From a virus, in IMG/VR virus record IMGVR_UViG_3300037963_004915, positions 3,454-26,419 of that record: a stretch of DNA of 22,966 nt. The stretch is one strand, 5' to 3'. A program made the position numbers and the translations under genes. The notes beneath the pieces were generated by a model. It was not told the DNA's origin and searched no databases. It saw only the letters and a list, made by a program, of their open reading frames with translations. Positions 8,447 through 16,583 of this stretch are shown one piece after another. The first letter of the stretch is position 1, and every line of letters begins with the position of its first letter.

Positions 8447-10416
8447 TAAGAGTCTCCTACTACTCTACCTTGTATATCTGAAGCTGGAAACTTTAACTCA
8501 AATATACATGGGTCGAGTGATGGATAAACAATACCATCTTTGGTTGCAGTGTTTATATCATATACATTTCCACTATAACCATTACTACTTCTGTACCTAT
8601 TTTCAATCACAACCATTTGTTTACTTGGGTTATCATCTTCAGGTGGTACAATACTCTGAACACCATCGGTAAGAGATATTGCAAAAGATATATCACTCAA
8701 CACAATAGGTTGATTTATTTGCCACTTATCAATAATAAAGTGTTGTTTTACTTTATCAATACATTTTGCTAATACTTCTGGTTTATTAAAACCACTTTTT
8801 ACAATTATAGAAAATCGAACTGCTATATTAACAATATATGCATCTTTAATATTTATTGCATCTGTAACTAAACGATACTGAGATAAGTATATTCTTAAAT
8901 TTTGTTTTACTGTTTCATTTAACAATGTTAATTTTTTAGTGGCATTAAACCCCAATACATAAAAATTCATTGCTAATGGATTTGGTATTGGAGTTACATT
9001 TGGTTGTTTTACAATCCTACCCTCTCTAATAACAGTCTGTGTATTTTTTTCAAGTTGTTCATCTTGTATTATAAATACTTTTGCAATAGCACCATATTTT
9101 TGTGGTAATGAATATACACGAGTTACATAATCTTCTTTAGTAACTGCTCTATTTTGTGAATTAAAATATGCAATTGCGTTTAATCTAACCTGTTCAGGTG
9201 ATTCTGCTCCACCACCACCAACTGCAGGTTCAATATTATTTGCTACTAAAGATGCTCGTGTTGAATCGAGAGTATCTACATCTAACCCATCATCATTTAT
9301 TAAAAAATTTACATCACCAAGTTGTGTTATCTCACCACTTACCACATTATCTTCTATCTTACCACCATATGTATATGTTACATTTAATGTAATGTTGCTT
9401 GGTGCAAGACCATATGTTTTAGTTTTTAAAAAATTACTTGGGTCAAAACTTGTATCAAGTTTAGATATACCAGTACCTAAAGATGAACCTACATTATCTG
9501 GATTAGGAATCAATTCTTCATCAGCATTAGTACTAACACCAGCACCAAATCGTATTTCCGTTTTACCATCACTTCTAATATATGTTGTAAATCTACGAGC
9601 AGTTTTAACTAATTTAAGTAAAAATGGTGCACTTGTTTTGTTTGTAGACACATCAGGTGAGTTAGCAGCATTATTTTCTATATCATCAAATACTGTATCT
9701 TGTGCTAAAAAAGGAACTTGATACCATTTGTTACCATCATCATCAATACATGAAGTAATTTCAATAACATTTTTTTCGTTTAAAATTATTTTATCAAACT
9801 TTTTTGCTGCACCAAATGTAAATGTATCAGTTCTTACTTCACCACTCTCAACCATAGCATTTTTATATAATGTATATTCTGTTGGGTCATCACCACTAAC
9901 ACTACTTATTACTTCAGTTCGAGGGTCAAGACTTGATGAAAAAGCAAAATTTAAATCATCCATTAATCTAAATTGAGTACCTGAATTTGATAAAAGAGTA
10001 CTATTTGCTCTTATAATTGGTGCATAATCTAAATCTGGTCGATAAGTTTCATTAACTTCTTCTGCAGGAACTGTAATACCAAATTCAACTTTTGCAGTTG
10101 CAGGACTTGATAATTTTGGTTTATATCCAAATGATTGTGCAATCTTAAAAATGTTTTTCTTTTCTTCTGCAGAATGTAATAATGCTTCACGATATTGATT
10201 ATCAATGTAATATGATAATACATCTCCTACATATGAAGCCATTTCAATAAACATCATTCCAGGTGACGCTTCATTAAAATCATTATATGCACTTGGATAG
10301 TAAGTTTTTGCAAACTCAATTAAATTTTGTCTGATGGATGGAAAATCTCTACCTATATAGGTAACTTCTTTTTTTTCTTTTTTTATATTTGTTCCATATT
10401 CTACATCTGATGGCAT
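8446..10416 (-). CDS. Baseplate wedge protein, T4 gp6-like (J-like)
   Basis: 656 residues, close to the 660 of T4 gp6. ATG start with AGGAG 7 nt upstream. The N-terminus has the typical YIGRDFPSIRQNLIEFAK, then FNEASPGMMFIEMASYVGDV and YYIDNQYREALLHSA. The middle carries NSQNRAVTKEDYVTRVYS and YGAIAKVFI, hallmarks of gp6/J-family wedge proteins. In T4 this protein forms the inner baseplate ring and clamps gp7. It is immediately downstream of the gp25-like gene, the conserved order in T4-like phages. Family confidence is high. Confidence 0.9.
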   Translation of the reverse strand: MPSDVEYGTNIKKEKKEVTYIGRDFPSIRQNLIEFAKTYYPSAYNDFNEASPGMMFIEMASYVGDVLSYYIDNQYREALLHSAEEKKNIFKIAQSFGYKPKLSSPATAKVEFGITVPAEEVNETYRPDLDYAPIIRANSTLLSNSGTQFRLMDDLNFAFSSSLDPRTEVISSVSGDDPTEYTLYKNAMVESGEVRTDTFTFGAAKKFDKIILNEKNVIEITSCIDDDGNKWYQVPFLAQDTVFDDIENNAANSPDVSTNKTSAPFLLKLVKTARRFTTYIRSDGKTEIRFGAGVSTNADEELIPNPDNVGSSLGTGISKLDTSFDPSNFLKTKTYGLAPSNITLNVTYTYGGKIEDNVVSGEITQLGDVNFLINDDGLDVDTLDSTRASLVANNIEPAVGGGGAESPEQVRLNAIAYFNSQNRAVTKEDYVTRVYSLPQKYGAIAKVFIIQDEQLEKNTQTVIREGRIVKQPNVTPIPNPLAMNFYVLGFNATKKLTLLNETVKQNLRIYLSQYRLVTDAINIKDAYIVNIAVRFSIIVKSGFNKPEVLAKCIDKVKQHFIIDKWQINQPIVLSDISFAISLTDGVQSIVPPEDDNPSKQMVVIENRYRSSNGYSGNVYDINTATKDGIVYPSLDPCIFELKFPASDIQGRVVGDS

Positions 10417-10439
10417 TTTATCTCTCCTATTATAATGGA

Positions 10440-10958
10440 CTAAACTCCAGTCGTGGATGTTATTGTGACCGTTTCTATTGCTGTTGGGTCACTAACATCA
10501 ACTGTAAAGGTTAATCTTACAATAATTCTGTTTTTATCAACTTCATCCATTACAGATTCAACCTCAATAAGCGTGATATAGGATAGTTGTTTACCTACTA
10601 CTTCACGAATTTCTTCTTCTATTCTATTTGTTAAGTCTGGTGTTGCCTGTTCAAAAAGTAAATCAGTCAAATTACTACCAAAGTCAGGTAATCCTAGCCG
10701 TTCACCTTTTCTTGTTAATAACACATTTTTTAAATTTGATTTTGCTTGTTCTTTTAAGGTTCTAGCTCGAGGAAAAAAACCAGTAGCACCAACTTCATAT
10801 GTTAGTGGAAAGGTTAATCCAAAGAAAGATTTTTCATCTGCATTTAAATGATATATTGCAGGATTATCATACTCATCAGGATTTTCAGAAAATTCAATGA
10901 ATCTTTGAATTTGTTCCTCGGTAGGATTATCAAAATCAAATAATATTGGGTCTGGCAC
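10440..10958 (-). CDS. Baseplate wedge protein, T4 gp25-like
   Basis: 172 residues (T4 gp25 is 132). The start codon is GTG at 10958 with AGGA 7 nt upstream; the nearby ATG is followed directly by TAA, so it cannot be used. The core LLTRKGERLGLPDFGSNL, then LLFEQ and NRIEEEIREVV is diagnostic of the GPW/gp25 family, which links the baseplate wedge to the tube and sheath initiation site. An N-terminal extension of about 50 residues (FDNPTEEQIQRFIEF...) is longer than in T4. The gp6 homologue follows after 23 nt. Confidence 0.92.
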   Translation of the reverse strand: MPDPILFDFDNPTEEQIQRFIEFSENPDEYDNPAIYHLNADEKSFFGLTFPLTYEVGATGFFPRARTLKEQAKSNLKNVLLTRKGERLGLPDFGSNLTDLLFEQATPDLTNRIEEEIREVVGKQLSYITLIEVESVMDEVDKNRIIVRLTFTVDVSDPTAIETVTITSTTGV

Positions 10959-10967
10959 TTACATTTC

Positions 10968-11456
10968 CTATTTCATTTTATCGTGTTTCATTAAATCACT
11001 ATAATCGCGTGTTAAAGCGTTCATAACATCTTCTGGTATTTCATCGGTACTTTTACCCATTTCTTTAACAGTCTGTACTGCTCCTATTTCTCGTTGTACA
11101 TTTTTATCACCACCAGCTCTTAAACTATTTCCATATCCTAAAAGTTCTGCAGCTCTTGAACTATCAAACGCTCCACCACCCATTGTTGGGTACTCATCCA
11201 TTTCTTGAGAATTACTATTCAACCCAACTGTCTCATTTAATACTTCATTAAGTGCTGAATTTTTTGTGTATTCTACCATCTTTCTTTTCTTTTTAATCGG
11301 TTTTGGTTTTGATAACTTCTTAACTGGTTTTATACGATTCTTAAGAGAAGATTTTCCCTCGTTAATAAATATCTCATTAACTTGTTTTCGAACCTCTACT
11401 TCGACTGTTTTTTTTACTACTTCTCGTATTATCTTTACTAATTGTTTATTAGTCAT
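10968..11456 (-). CDS. Unassigned virion-operon protein, basic N-terminus
   Basis: 162 residues. ATG start with a near-perfect AGGAGG 5 nt upstream. Residues 1-30 are a helix starting MTNKQLVKIIREVVKKTVEVEV. Residues 35-62 are very Lys/Pro-rich (KPKPIKKKRK). Later parts contain NSALNEVLNETVG, met in small structural proteins of marine T4-like phages, then a Gly-rich and a polar helical tail. It lies 9 nt upstream of gp25. It could be a scaffold, assembly or minor virion protein. No enzyme motif; function unknown. Confidence 0.65.
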   Translation of the reverse strand: MTNKQLVKIIREVVKKTVEVEVRKQVNEIFINEGKSSLKNRIKPVKKLSKPKPIKKKRKMVEYTKNSALNEVLNETVGLNSNSQEMDEYPTMGGGAFDSSRAAELLGYGNSLRAGGDKNVQREIGAVQTVKEMGKSTDEIPEDVMNALTRDYSDLMKHDKMK

Positions 11457-11465
11457 GTTGACCTC

Positions 11466-11957
11466 CTAAAATACTTGAAACCCCATACCCACTAATGGTG
11501 GTATTGGGGGTGTTGAAATGAATACTAATTGTGAATGATATGTTTCAAAAGCTGTGGTTAATTTATCTAAAAATTCATCTACACTTTGTGGTGCAATTGA
11601 AGCTGGTGTATCAATATATACTCCTGAAAATCCTGGTGTAGTTACAATTGGTGGTGCACCTGATGCTGCAACTGCACCAGCCCAATAAGAGGTTAAACCT
11701 AAATCAACTGCTCTACTCAATGGAAATCTACCATTACTTTTAAAACAAACTTTCATCATATTTGTTAAACCTGTTGGAAATAAAGACTTCATTGGAACTG
11801 GTGGCAATGGTGGTGCACCAACTGTATTTGCTTTAGTAAATCCAATTTTAATGGTGTTATCATATTCTTCACCAATTACTTCTGCCATAGTTTCCCCACT
11901 TTCAAAGCCTTCATTATATCTTAACTTGTACCTAGCTTTAAATATACCAAACGCCAT
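11466..11957 (-). CDS. Unassigned structural-operon protein
   Basis: 163 residues starting MAFGIFKARYKLRYNEGF. The ATG overlaps the stop of the upstream gene by one base and has no good ribosome-binding site, so translation is probably coupled. The sequence is rich in Pro, Gly and Ala (VGAPPLPPVPMK, AASGAPPIVTTPGF) and ends FISTPPIPPLVGMGFQVF. There is no transmembrane helix and no catalytic motif. Position between the hub-like gene and gp25 suggests a tail or baseplate role. I do not recognise the family. Confidence 0.65.
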   Translation of the reverse strand: MAFGIFKARYKLRYNEGFESGETMAEVIGEEYDNTIKIGFTKANTVGAPPLPPVPMKSLFPTGLTNMMKVCFKSNGRFPLSRAVDLGLTSYWAGAVAASGAPPIVTTPGFSGVYIDTPASIAPQSVDEFLDKLTTAFETYHSQLVFISTPPIPPLVGMGFQVF

Positions 11958-13159
11958 TATATCGTCTTATTTACACTAAGAATCCCACCTTTACCAGATT
12001 CGATTCCTAAAATTTGTTTAATGTTTGATTGAAGTTTAATACCACCACTTGGATTTACTGCTACTGGACCTGTAGGTGCAATTAAACCCGTAGTGATTAA
12101 CTTCATAATTTCTTCTAACAGAGTAATCAATTCTTCACCCAATACTAATGAAAATTTTGCATCAAATGCACCTAATTTTGTAACGGGTGTTTCAGTAACA
12201 ACTTCTGCAACTGATGATAGTGATATATTATTGTTACTAAATAATCCGATATCTCCACTATTTTTTGTATTCAAAATAATTTTATCGGAGTTTATTAATA
12301 CAGATTTACCATCATATGGTTCAGGAATTAATTTTGATACATGACCAGGTGTAAACTTTAATACTTGATTTGTAGTTAGATATACACTTGAACCATCTGT
12401 ATCTAATTCTTCTTCGACAGGTTTTTTTGGGTCGTCTGCTGATAATCTTGTTTGTCCTACATTCAATAATATATTACCCGAGTTTTCTCCCTCGACACCA
12501 GTAACCTTTGTTATATCACTTCCTAATCGTATAGTATTTTCAAATCTTCCCTCTATTATTAAATCACCCTCATTTGGTAATAATCTATTTGCAGGAGATT
12601 TTTGTGTTATATCTATACCCATTTCTTGACTTATATCATCATCATTAGAATATGAAAGTGTATCACTTAACGGATTACCCTTTTCATCAACCCCATCAGG
12701 TATCAATGTACCTTTAATATTACCACTACTAGCTCGATGCATTAAATTTTGTGATGGGTTTCCAAACAGATTTAAAGGACCAGGTGATAGATAATAATAT
12801 TCACCAAAATATTGTGTACCAATCAAAATCTCACCAATAGTGGGTATCATATTTATATTTGGATTAAATGGTTTGAAATCAAAACATTCTGAAACATTTT
12901 GACCTGCTTGTGAGTGTACAAATCTAGCTCTAACTCCACCAATATAACTGAAATCTGTTTGACCATCTAAAGTTTTAGGAAATTCTGCAAACTCTGATAC
13001 GATGTGTACTTCAAGAACTTCAATTGGTTCTAATTCAAAAAATAAAGAATCTCCATCAGAAATTTCATGGAGTAATTGCATCTGAGATGTAGTAGTCTGC
13101 AGACGATTATTTATAGGACCAGTTTTATTGGTATTAGTTTTTTTTATTATTCTTGGCAT
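11957..13159 (-). CDS. Baseplate hub/spike-like protein (OB-like plus beta-helix-like)
   Basis: 400 residues. Residues 45-130 resemble an OB-like beta region (FELEPIEVLEVHIV, then IPTIGEILIGTQYFGEYYYL). Residues 198-214 carry GDLIIEGRFENTIRLGSD, followed by a SSVYLTTNQ motif (257-265), a combination I associate with gp5-like hub or spike proteins of marine T4-like phages. Residues 285-320 show short repeated beta strands (VLINSDKIILNT, then IGLFSNNNISLSS) like a spike beta-helix. No lysozyme domain is seen, unlike T4 gp5. ATG start overlapping the preceding stop by one base. The identification is from motifs and position, not from alignment. Confidence 0.6.
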   Translation of the reverse strand: MPRIIKKTNTNKTGPINNRLQTTTSQMQLLHEISDGDSLFFELEPIEVLEVHIVSEFAEFPKTLDGQTDFSYIGGVRARFVHSQAGQNVSECFDFKPFNPNINMIPTIGEILIGTQYFGEYYYLSPGPLNLFGNPSQNLMHRASSGNIKGTLIPDGVDEKGNPLSDTLSYSNDDDISQEMGIDITQKSPANRLLPNEGDLIIEGRFENTIRLGSDITKVTGVEGENSGNILLNVGQTRLSADDPKKPVEEELDTDGSSVYLTTNQVLKFTPGHVSKLIPEPYDGKSVLINSDKIILNTKNSGDIGLFSNNNISLSSVAEVVTETPVTKLGAFDAKFSLVLGEELITLLEEIMKLITTGLIAPTGPVAVNPSGGIKLQSNIKQILGIESGKGGILSVNKTI

Positions 13160-13536
13160 TAATTTAATTTAGCTGTAATGTTATCACTTTCATCTTGTAA
13201 CTCTTCAACAGTACTATGAATATTATCCATTAATTGTTGTTTTTCTTTTTCAGTTAATCCAAACTCACCCTCAGATTCCCCTTTTACAGAACCTTGTGCT
13301 AATCGTTGTACGATTGTTGCAAGTTTAACTAACTGTTCATCATTCTTTACATTGATTTCTAAATACTCTTTCAACATAGGAATTATTTGAACTGCAGTAT
13401 CACCATCTTTAATAAATGATGTTACCTCTTTCATTAACACTTCTAATTGTGTTTTATTTCGCTTTGAATTATCATATATATCTTTGAATACATCTGATAG
13501 GGTTTTACCCTCAAAAATTTCATAATCTGCTGACAT
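13159..13536 (-). CDS. Small helical protein, first gene of the late structural operon
   Basis: 125 residues, mostly helical by composition (MSADYEIFEGKTLSDVFKDIY ... LKEYLEINVKNDEQLVKLATIVQ), acidic, ending in a coiled-coil-like stretch. ATG start with AGG 6 nt upstream. It leads the leftward operon behind the control region at 13537-13692 and overlaps the hub-like gene by one base. It could be an assembly chaperone or a minor tail protein. No family recognised. Confidence 0.65.
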   Translation of the reverse strand: MSADYEIFEGKTLSDVFKDIYDNSKRNKTQLEVLMKEVTSFIKDGDTAVQIIPMLKEYLEINVKNDEQLVKLATIVQRLAQGSVKGESEGEFGLTEKEKQQLMDNIHSTVEELQDESDNITAKLN

Positions 13537-13559
13537 AATATACCTAAAGTGATTCTATA

Positions 13560-13571
13560 ATAAATATAACA
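13560..13571 (-). promoter_or_regulatory. Candidate leftward promoter motif (TGTTATATTTAT), copy 2
   Basis: The minus-strand 12-mer TGTTATATTTAT lies 24 nt upstream of the start at 13536. It repeats the element upstream of the poly-Arg gene, with flanking similarity extending over roughly 25 bases. It is probably the promoter of the structural operon. The spacing to the start differs (24 versus 44 nt), which fits a transcription signal better than a translation signal. Confidence 0.5.
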
Positions 13572-13592
13572 CTTGTTAAAAATAACTTAATA

Positions 13593-13600
13593 TATAAATA
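13593..13600 (+). promoter_or_regulatory. T4-late-type promoter box TATAAATA facing the small membrane gene
   Basis: An exact match to the T4 late promoter core TATAAATA, about 93 nt upstream of the plus-strand ATG at 13693. This phage encodes a gp55-like late sigma factor at 14769-15488. The sequence between box and gene includes a short CGGA/TCCG hairpin (13645-13657) and GGGAG at 13678-13682. The AT-rich context makes chance matches possible. Confidence 0.5.
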
Positions 13601-13692
13601 TATATAAGAAAAGTTTATTTTATATATACAATAGTTATATAGGTCGGATAAATTCCGGCGTGTATTGATTAACTAACGGGAGAAAAAACCAT

Positions 13693-13914
13693 ATGAAGGA
13701 AGTCATAACACTCGTCAAAGGATATATCGATGATATTGCTCATCTAATGCTATCCTTTGTTGCCATTGGAGCTATTGGAGAAGTAATTTTCGGTAGTGGA
13801 GTCTTTGGCGTAAATGTTATTGGTAACCTAACATCTATCATAAACACATTCGGCGAATCCGGTTTCGCTGGACTAGTCGCATTGTTGGTGTTGGTGGGTT
13901 TATTCCGTAAGTAG
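13693..13914 (+). CDS. Small two-helix membrane protein, only plus-strand gene
   Basis: 73 residues with two hydrophobic segments, about 17-36 (LMLSFVAIGAIGEVIFGSGV) and 55-70 (SGFAGLVALLVLVGLF), and a charged FRK end. GGGAG lies 10 nt before the ATG. It is the only rightward gene, between two leftward operons, with its own TATAAATA box and a hairpin downstream. Codon use is distinctive: 18 of 73 codons end in C, unlike its A/T-ending neighbours, suggesting high expression or a separate origin. A holin-like or virion membrane role is possible; a family is not assigned. Confidence 0.75.
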   Translation: MKEVITLVKGYIDDIAHLMLSFVAIGAIGEVIFGSGVFGVNVIGNLTSIINTFGESGFAGLVALLVLVGLFRK

Positions 13915-13935
13915 TACTATATCGGAAAACACAAT

Positions 13936-13962
13936 AGGGGGAGTCTATCCGAGGCTCCCCCT
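13936..13962. terminator. GC-rich hairpin between convergent genes
   Basis: An 8-bp stem AGGGGGAG/CTCCCCCT (13936-13943 with 13955-13962) and an 11-nt loop, in a very AT-rich genome. It lies 21 nt after the plus-strand stop and overlaps the last codons of the GH6 gene, whose stop (13945-13947) is in the loop. Leftward it is followed by a moderately U-rich stretch. A bidirectional terminator is the likeliest role. Confidence 0.65.
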
Positions 13963-14778
13963 TATCAAATCCACAGTTTTTTGAGCATTGAATCTTCCAG
14001 CTTTTGGCCAACCGTTTACAGCACCATCACTTTCACCTGGAGTTTTAATCCAAAGGTATGCATCACAATAATCTGAATTGGTTTTAGTAGTGGGCAATGG
14101 TCCAAGTTTCATGTTTGGAGGATTAAATGTTTCATCTACCTCATTACCATTACGAGAGGTATCAATCACATAACTACATCCAATGTTATTTGCAATATAA
14201 TCACCATAATTTATACATTTATCTGTAGTTACAAAATTACTTGTATTAAGACTAAATCCTTTTATAGATTCATTCATAAATATATTTAAATAATCTACTG
14301 CTTCCATCTTTTTTAACCAATATGGATGACCAATATCAAGATAAATCAAAGCATTTGATTGAGTTAATATTTTTAGTGATTCTATTATAAGATATTTTCT
14401 ATCCCTAAAATCTTGTGTACTCATGTTACTCATATGAGGAATTGCATCAGGTTCAAAAATTACTAAGGGTTGATAATCACCTATACCGTCTGTAACATTT
14501 CTTATATATTTTAGATAATCGTTTGGGTGTAATCCACCTTTAGAATGTCCACCCACATCCCTACCAGTAATCGAATATAAAACAATGGTAGGTTGTGTAG
14601 GAAACGCATGTTTACATAATCTATGTATTCTTGATGATAATCTCTTTATTGGTTTTTTTATATTCTTTTCTACATACCAAACTGCGTGAGGTTGAGATGT
14701 AATATAACCAAGTTCAGGATAATTTATTATGTTATGTTTTCTATAATTCCACGAATGTTGAAATAGTATCAAAACCAA
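13945..14778 (-). CDS. Glycoside hydrolase family 6 (endoglucanase/cellobiohydrolase-like)
   Basis: 277 residues covering a compact GH6 domain. GH6 enzymes cleave beta-1,4-glucan with inversion. The conserved blocks appear in order: SQPHAVWYV (28-36), ITGRDVGG (Asp74), IFEPDAIPH (Asp111, the expected acid), IYLDIGHPYWL (Asp148), GFSLNTSNF, YVIDTSRNG, LGPLPT and LWIKTPGESDG (Asp251). All four key aspartates are present. No signal peptide or carbohydrate-binding module is seen, so export would need lysis or virion attachment. The start is not ATG: TTG at 14778, overlapping the sigma gene by 10 nt, or TTG at 14772 in a TTGA overlap. The stop lies in the terminator loop. It is last in the operon after the late sigma gene. 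Target could be cellulose-like exopolysaccharide; that is inference. Confidence 0.88.
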   Translation of the reverse strand: MVLILFQHSWNYRKHNIINYPELGYITSQPHAVWYVEKNIKKPIKRLSSRIHRLCKHAFPTQPTIVLYSITGRDVGGHSKGGLHPNDYLKYIRNVTDGIGDYQPLVIFEPDAIPHMSNMSTQDFRDRKYLIIESLKILTQSNALIYLDIGHPYWLKKMEAVDYLNIFMNESIKGFSLNTSNFVTTDKCINYGDYIANNIGCSYVIDTSRNGNEVDETFNPPNMKLGPLPTTKTNSDYCDAYLWIKTPGESDGAVNGWPKAGRFNAQKTVDLIRGSLG

Positions 14779-15488
14779 CTACCAGTCAATTTGGTATCTA
14801 TTGAACCTGTACTAAGAAATCGTTTGTGTAGGTTTACATGATGTTTTTTCATCACATTAATCACACGAGTAATATGTTGTGTATTACTGCCAGTCATTTC
14901 TCTAATTAAAATGTACAAAGCTTTTTTGTTAAAGTTTTCAATGTTATGTCTCATATCAATCAATTCAACAACTGAATTAGCAACATCTAAATCTTTTTTT
15001 CTTTTGAAAACAGTAGTCATATTACTTTTCCAATATTGAGCTAGTGATTCAACATAATCAAATTTTTGAACTTTATTTTCACGAAATCTAGCTTCAGAGA
15101 CAGGGTCTCGTTTGTAATCCGATGTTTCTTCAGAGGTGTGTTGTTTTAATCTTTTATAATTACCATTATTGTGAAGAATCAAATAATTCTTAGCAACAAT
15201 ACTAAAGTATGAGAATGCCTTTCCCTTACCCTCTGTAAATTTATGAATGTTCATATATAAAAAGGATACTACCTCGTGTTTTACATCTTCTGATGGGACA
15301 TCAAAATAATAAAACTTAAATGTATGAATAATGTTTTCACACAACTTTTCAAACGGAACTCGTATATGTTCATTGTAAATCCGTTCTTTCATATAAGGTC
15401 TATCTTCTTTATTCAACCGAATAATCGCATTCTCAGTATCTTGGTTAAAATAATATCGTGGTGAACCTTTTTTTGCTTTTCTTGGCAT
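14769..15488 (-). CDS. Late transcription sigma factor, T4 gp55-like
   Basis: 239 residues (T4 gp55 is 185). ATG start with AAGGA 6 nt upstream. Residues 88-104 (GKGKAFSYFSIVAKNYL) match the sigma region 2-like core of gp55 proteins, preceded by a helix with DVKHEVVSFLYMNIHKF. The N-terminus MPRKAKKGSPRYYFNQD and the basic C-terminal half are typical extensions. In T4-like phages this protein directs host RNA polymerase to TATAAATA-type late promoters; an exact box is present at 13593-13600. A 1-nt overlap with the upstream gene suggests coupled translation. Confidence 0.85.
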   Translation of the reverse strand: MPRKAKKGSPRYYFNQDTENAIIRLNKEDRPYMKERIYNEHIRVPFEKLCENIIHTFKFYYFDVPSEDVKHEVVSFLYMNIHKFTEGKGKAFSYFSIVAKNYLILHNNGNYKRLKQHTSEETSDYKRDPVSEARFRENKVQKFDYVESLAQYWKSNMTTVFKRKKDLDVANSVVELIDMRHNIENFNKKALYILIREMTGSNTQHITRVINVMKKHHVNLHKRFLSTGSIDTKLTGSWF

Positions 15489-15739
15489 TATATATCCTTT
15501 TCTGTTATTTTTGTTAAATCATTTACGGTATCTTTGATACCCTCAAATACAGTACCGATTTCATCATCAGATTCGAACTTACCCTCTGAATCTAATTCAT
15601 CGAGTATACTTTTAGTTTGTATTACTCTAGCAGAATATTCCTCAACCCAATCTTCTAATCTTTCTACTTTACGAAATAAATTAAAACTTGTATACATAAA
15701 TGTTATTGTGGTTATTCCTAAAATTATTTCAATGACCAT
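15488..15739 (-). CDS. Small single-pass membrane protein
   Basis: 83 residues. ATG start with GGAG 7 nt upstream. Residues 2-20 form one membrane helix (VIEIILGITTITFMYTSF), followed by a coiled-coil-like stretch and an acidic segment DSEGKFESDDEIGTVFEGI. Small proteins with this plan (N-terminal helix, then an FE.DDE.G.VF motif) occur beside gp55 in marine T4-like phages as far as I recall. Function unknown. Confidence 0.7.
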   Translation of the reverse strand: MVIEIILGITTITFMYTSFNLFRKVERLEDWVEEYSARVIQTKSILDELDSEGKFESDDEIGTVFEGIKDTVNDLTKITEKDI

Positions 15740-16512
15740 TATTTATCTCCAAATAGTTCAGTAAATAAATCTTTGGCATTTTCACCTCTAAGTTTAGTAT
15801 CTACTTCAGTATTTACTGCTTTTTTAATATTAGTAACTGATTTAGCAACTCGTTTAGTTTCTTTTTTATCTCCACGAGTCCACTCATCTGCTTCTATAAA
15901 GGTTGCCATGACATCTGCTTGATGTAGAATACGAGCAATATTACTTCTAAGTGCAACCTCTTTGGAATATGTTTTTAAATACTTTTCATTTGCTTGTTCA
16001 TACAAACCATCTGTAAGTCTTAAACCAATATATTCATTTTCGGTCATTTTGATACCAAAATGTTGAAGTAACCAACATGCCCTATCCGTAACTGTCATGA
16101 ATGTAGGTATAGGATTATGGTTATATATTTTACCTTGATTTTTTCTGTGCCAATCAGATTCATTAATTACATAATAATCATCTTCTAAATCACCAACCTT
16201 ACCTAAATCATGATGGAGTGCTGCAAAAATTAATTCCTCATCTGTAAAATTAATATCTGCACCATTTTGTTCCCATAATTTTTTTATTTGTTCTGAAAAA
16301 TCAACAATATGTAATACATGCTCTACATAACCACCAACCATGGCATTATGATAATGTTCTCTACCACTTGCTGGTGCTACTACCATTCTATCCTCAAAAT
16401 AATCATACATTGTATTTAACTTATCTAATCGTTCGCCTGAAAAGGTTTTACCGATTATATCTCTAAGTCTATTCCAATTATCTTGTATTTGTTGTTCAGT
16501 AAGTTGTTTCAT
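15739..16512 (-). CDS. HD-domain phosphohydrolase
   Basis: 257 residues. The HD metal-binding pattern is visible: His65 in GYVEHVLH, His101-Asp102 in ALHHDLGK, and Asp200 in LHQADVMA. HD enzymes hydrolyse phosphoesters, often nucleotides, using a divalent metal. The gene follows a sigma70-like promoter in the 71-nt gap upstream and overlaps the next gene by one base. GGAG lies 13 nt before the ATG, which is long. It could be a dNMP/dNTP phosphohydrolase or act on a signalling nucleotide; the substrate cannot be read from sequence. Confidence 0.85.
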   Translation of the reverse strand: MKQLTEQQIQDNWNRLRDIIGKTFSGERLDKLNTMYDYFEDRMVVAPASGREHYHNAMVGGYVEHVLHIVDFSEQIKKLWEQNGADINFTDEELIFAALHHDLGKVGDLEDDYYVINESDWHRKNQGKIYNHNPIPTFMTVTDRACWLLQHFGIKMTENEYIGLRLTDGLYEQANEKYLKTYSKEVALRSNIARILHQADVMATFIEADEWTRGDKKETKRVAKSVTNIKKAVNTEVDTKLRGENAKDLFTELFGDK

Positions 16513-16544
16513 AATGTTTGTATTTCTCCAATCTAAGATGTTAT

Positions 16545-16574
16545 AATATATGGCTTTTTTACTATATAAGTCAA
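16545..16574 (-). promoter_or_regulatory. Sigma70-like promoter for the HD gene operon
   Basis: On the minus strand TTGACT (16569-16574) and TATATT (16545-16550) are separated by 18 bases. The site is in the only gap of this operon between coding genes (16513-16583), 32 nt upstream of the ATG. It would start an internal transcript for HD, small membrane protein, late sigma factor and GH6 by host RNA polymerase before late transcription. Confidence 0.6.
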
Positions 16575-16583
16575 GTGTTTTTT

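Noticed and set aside
9392-9721. Plus-strand 109-codon frame
   Set aside because: Shadow of the gp6-like gene with its family motifs on the minus strand.
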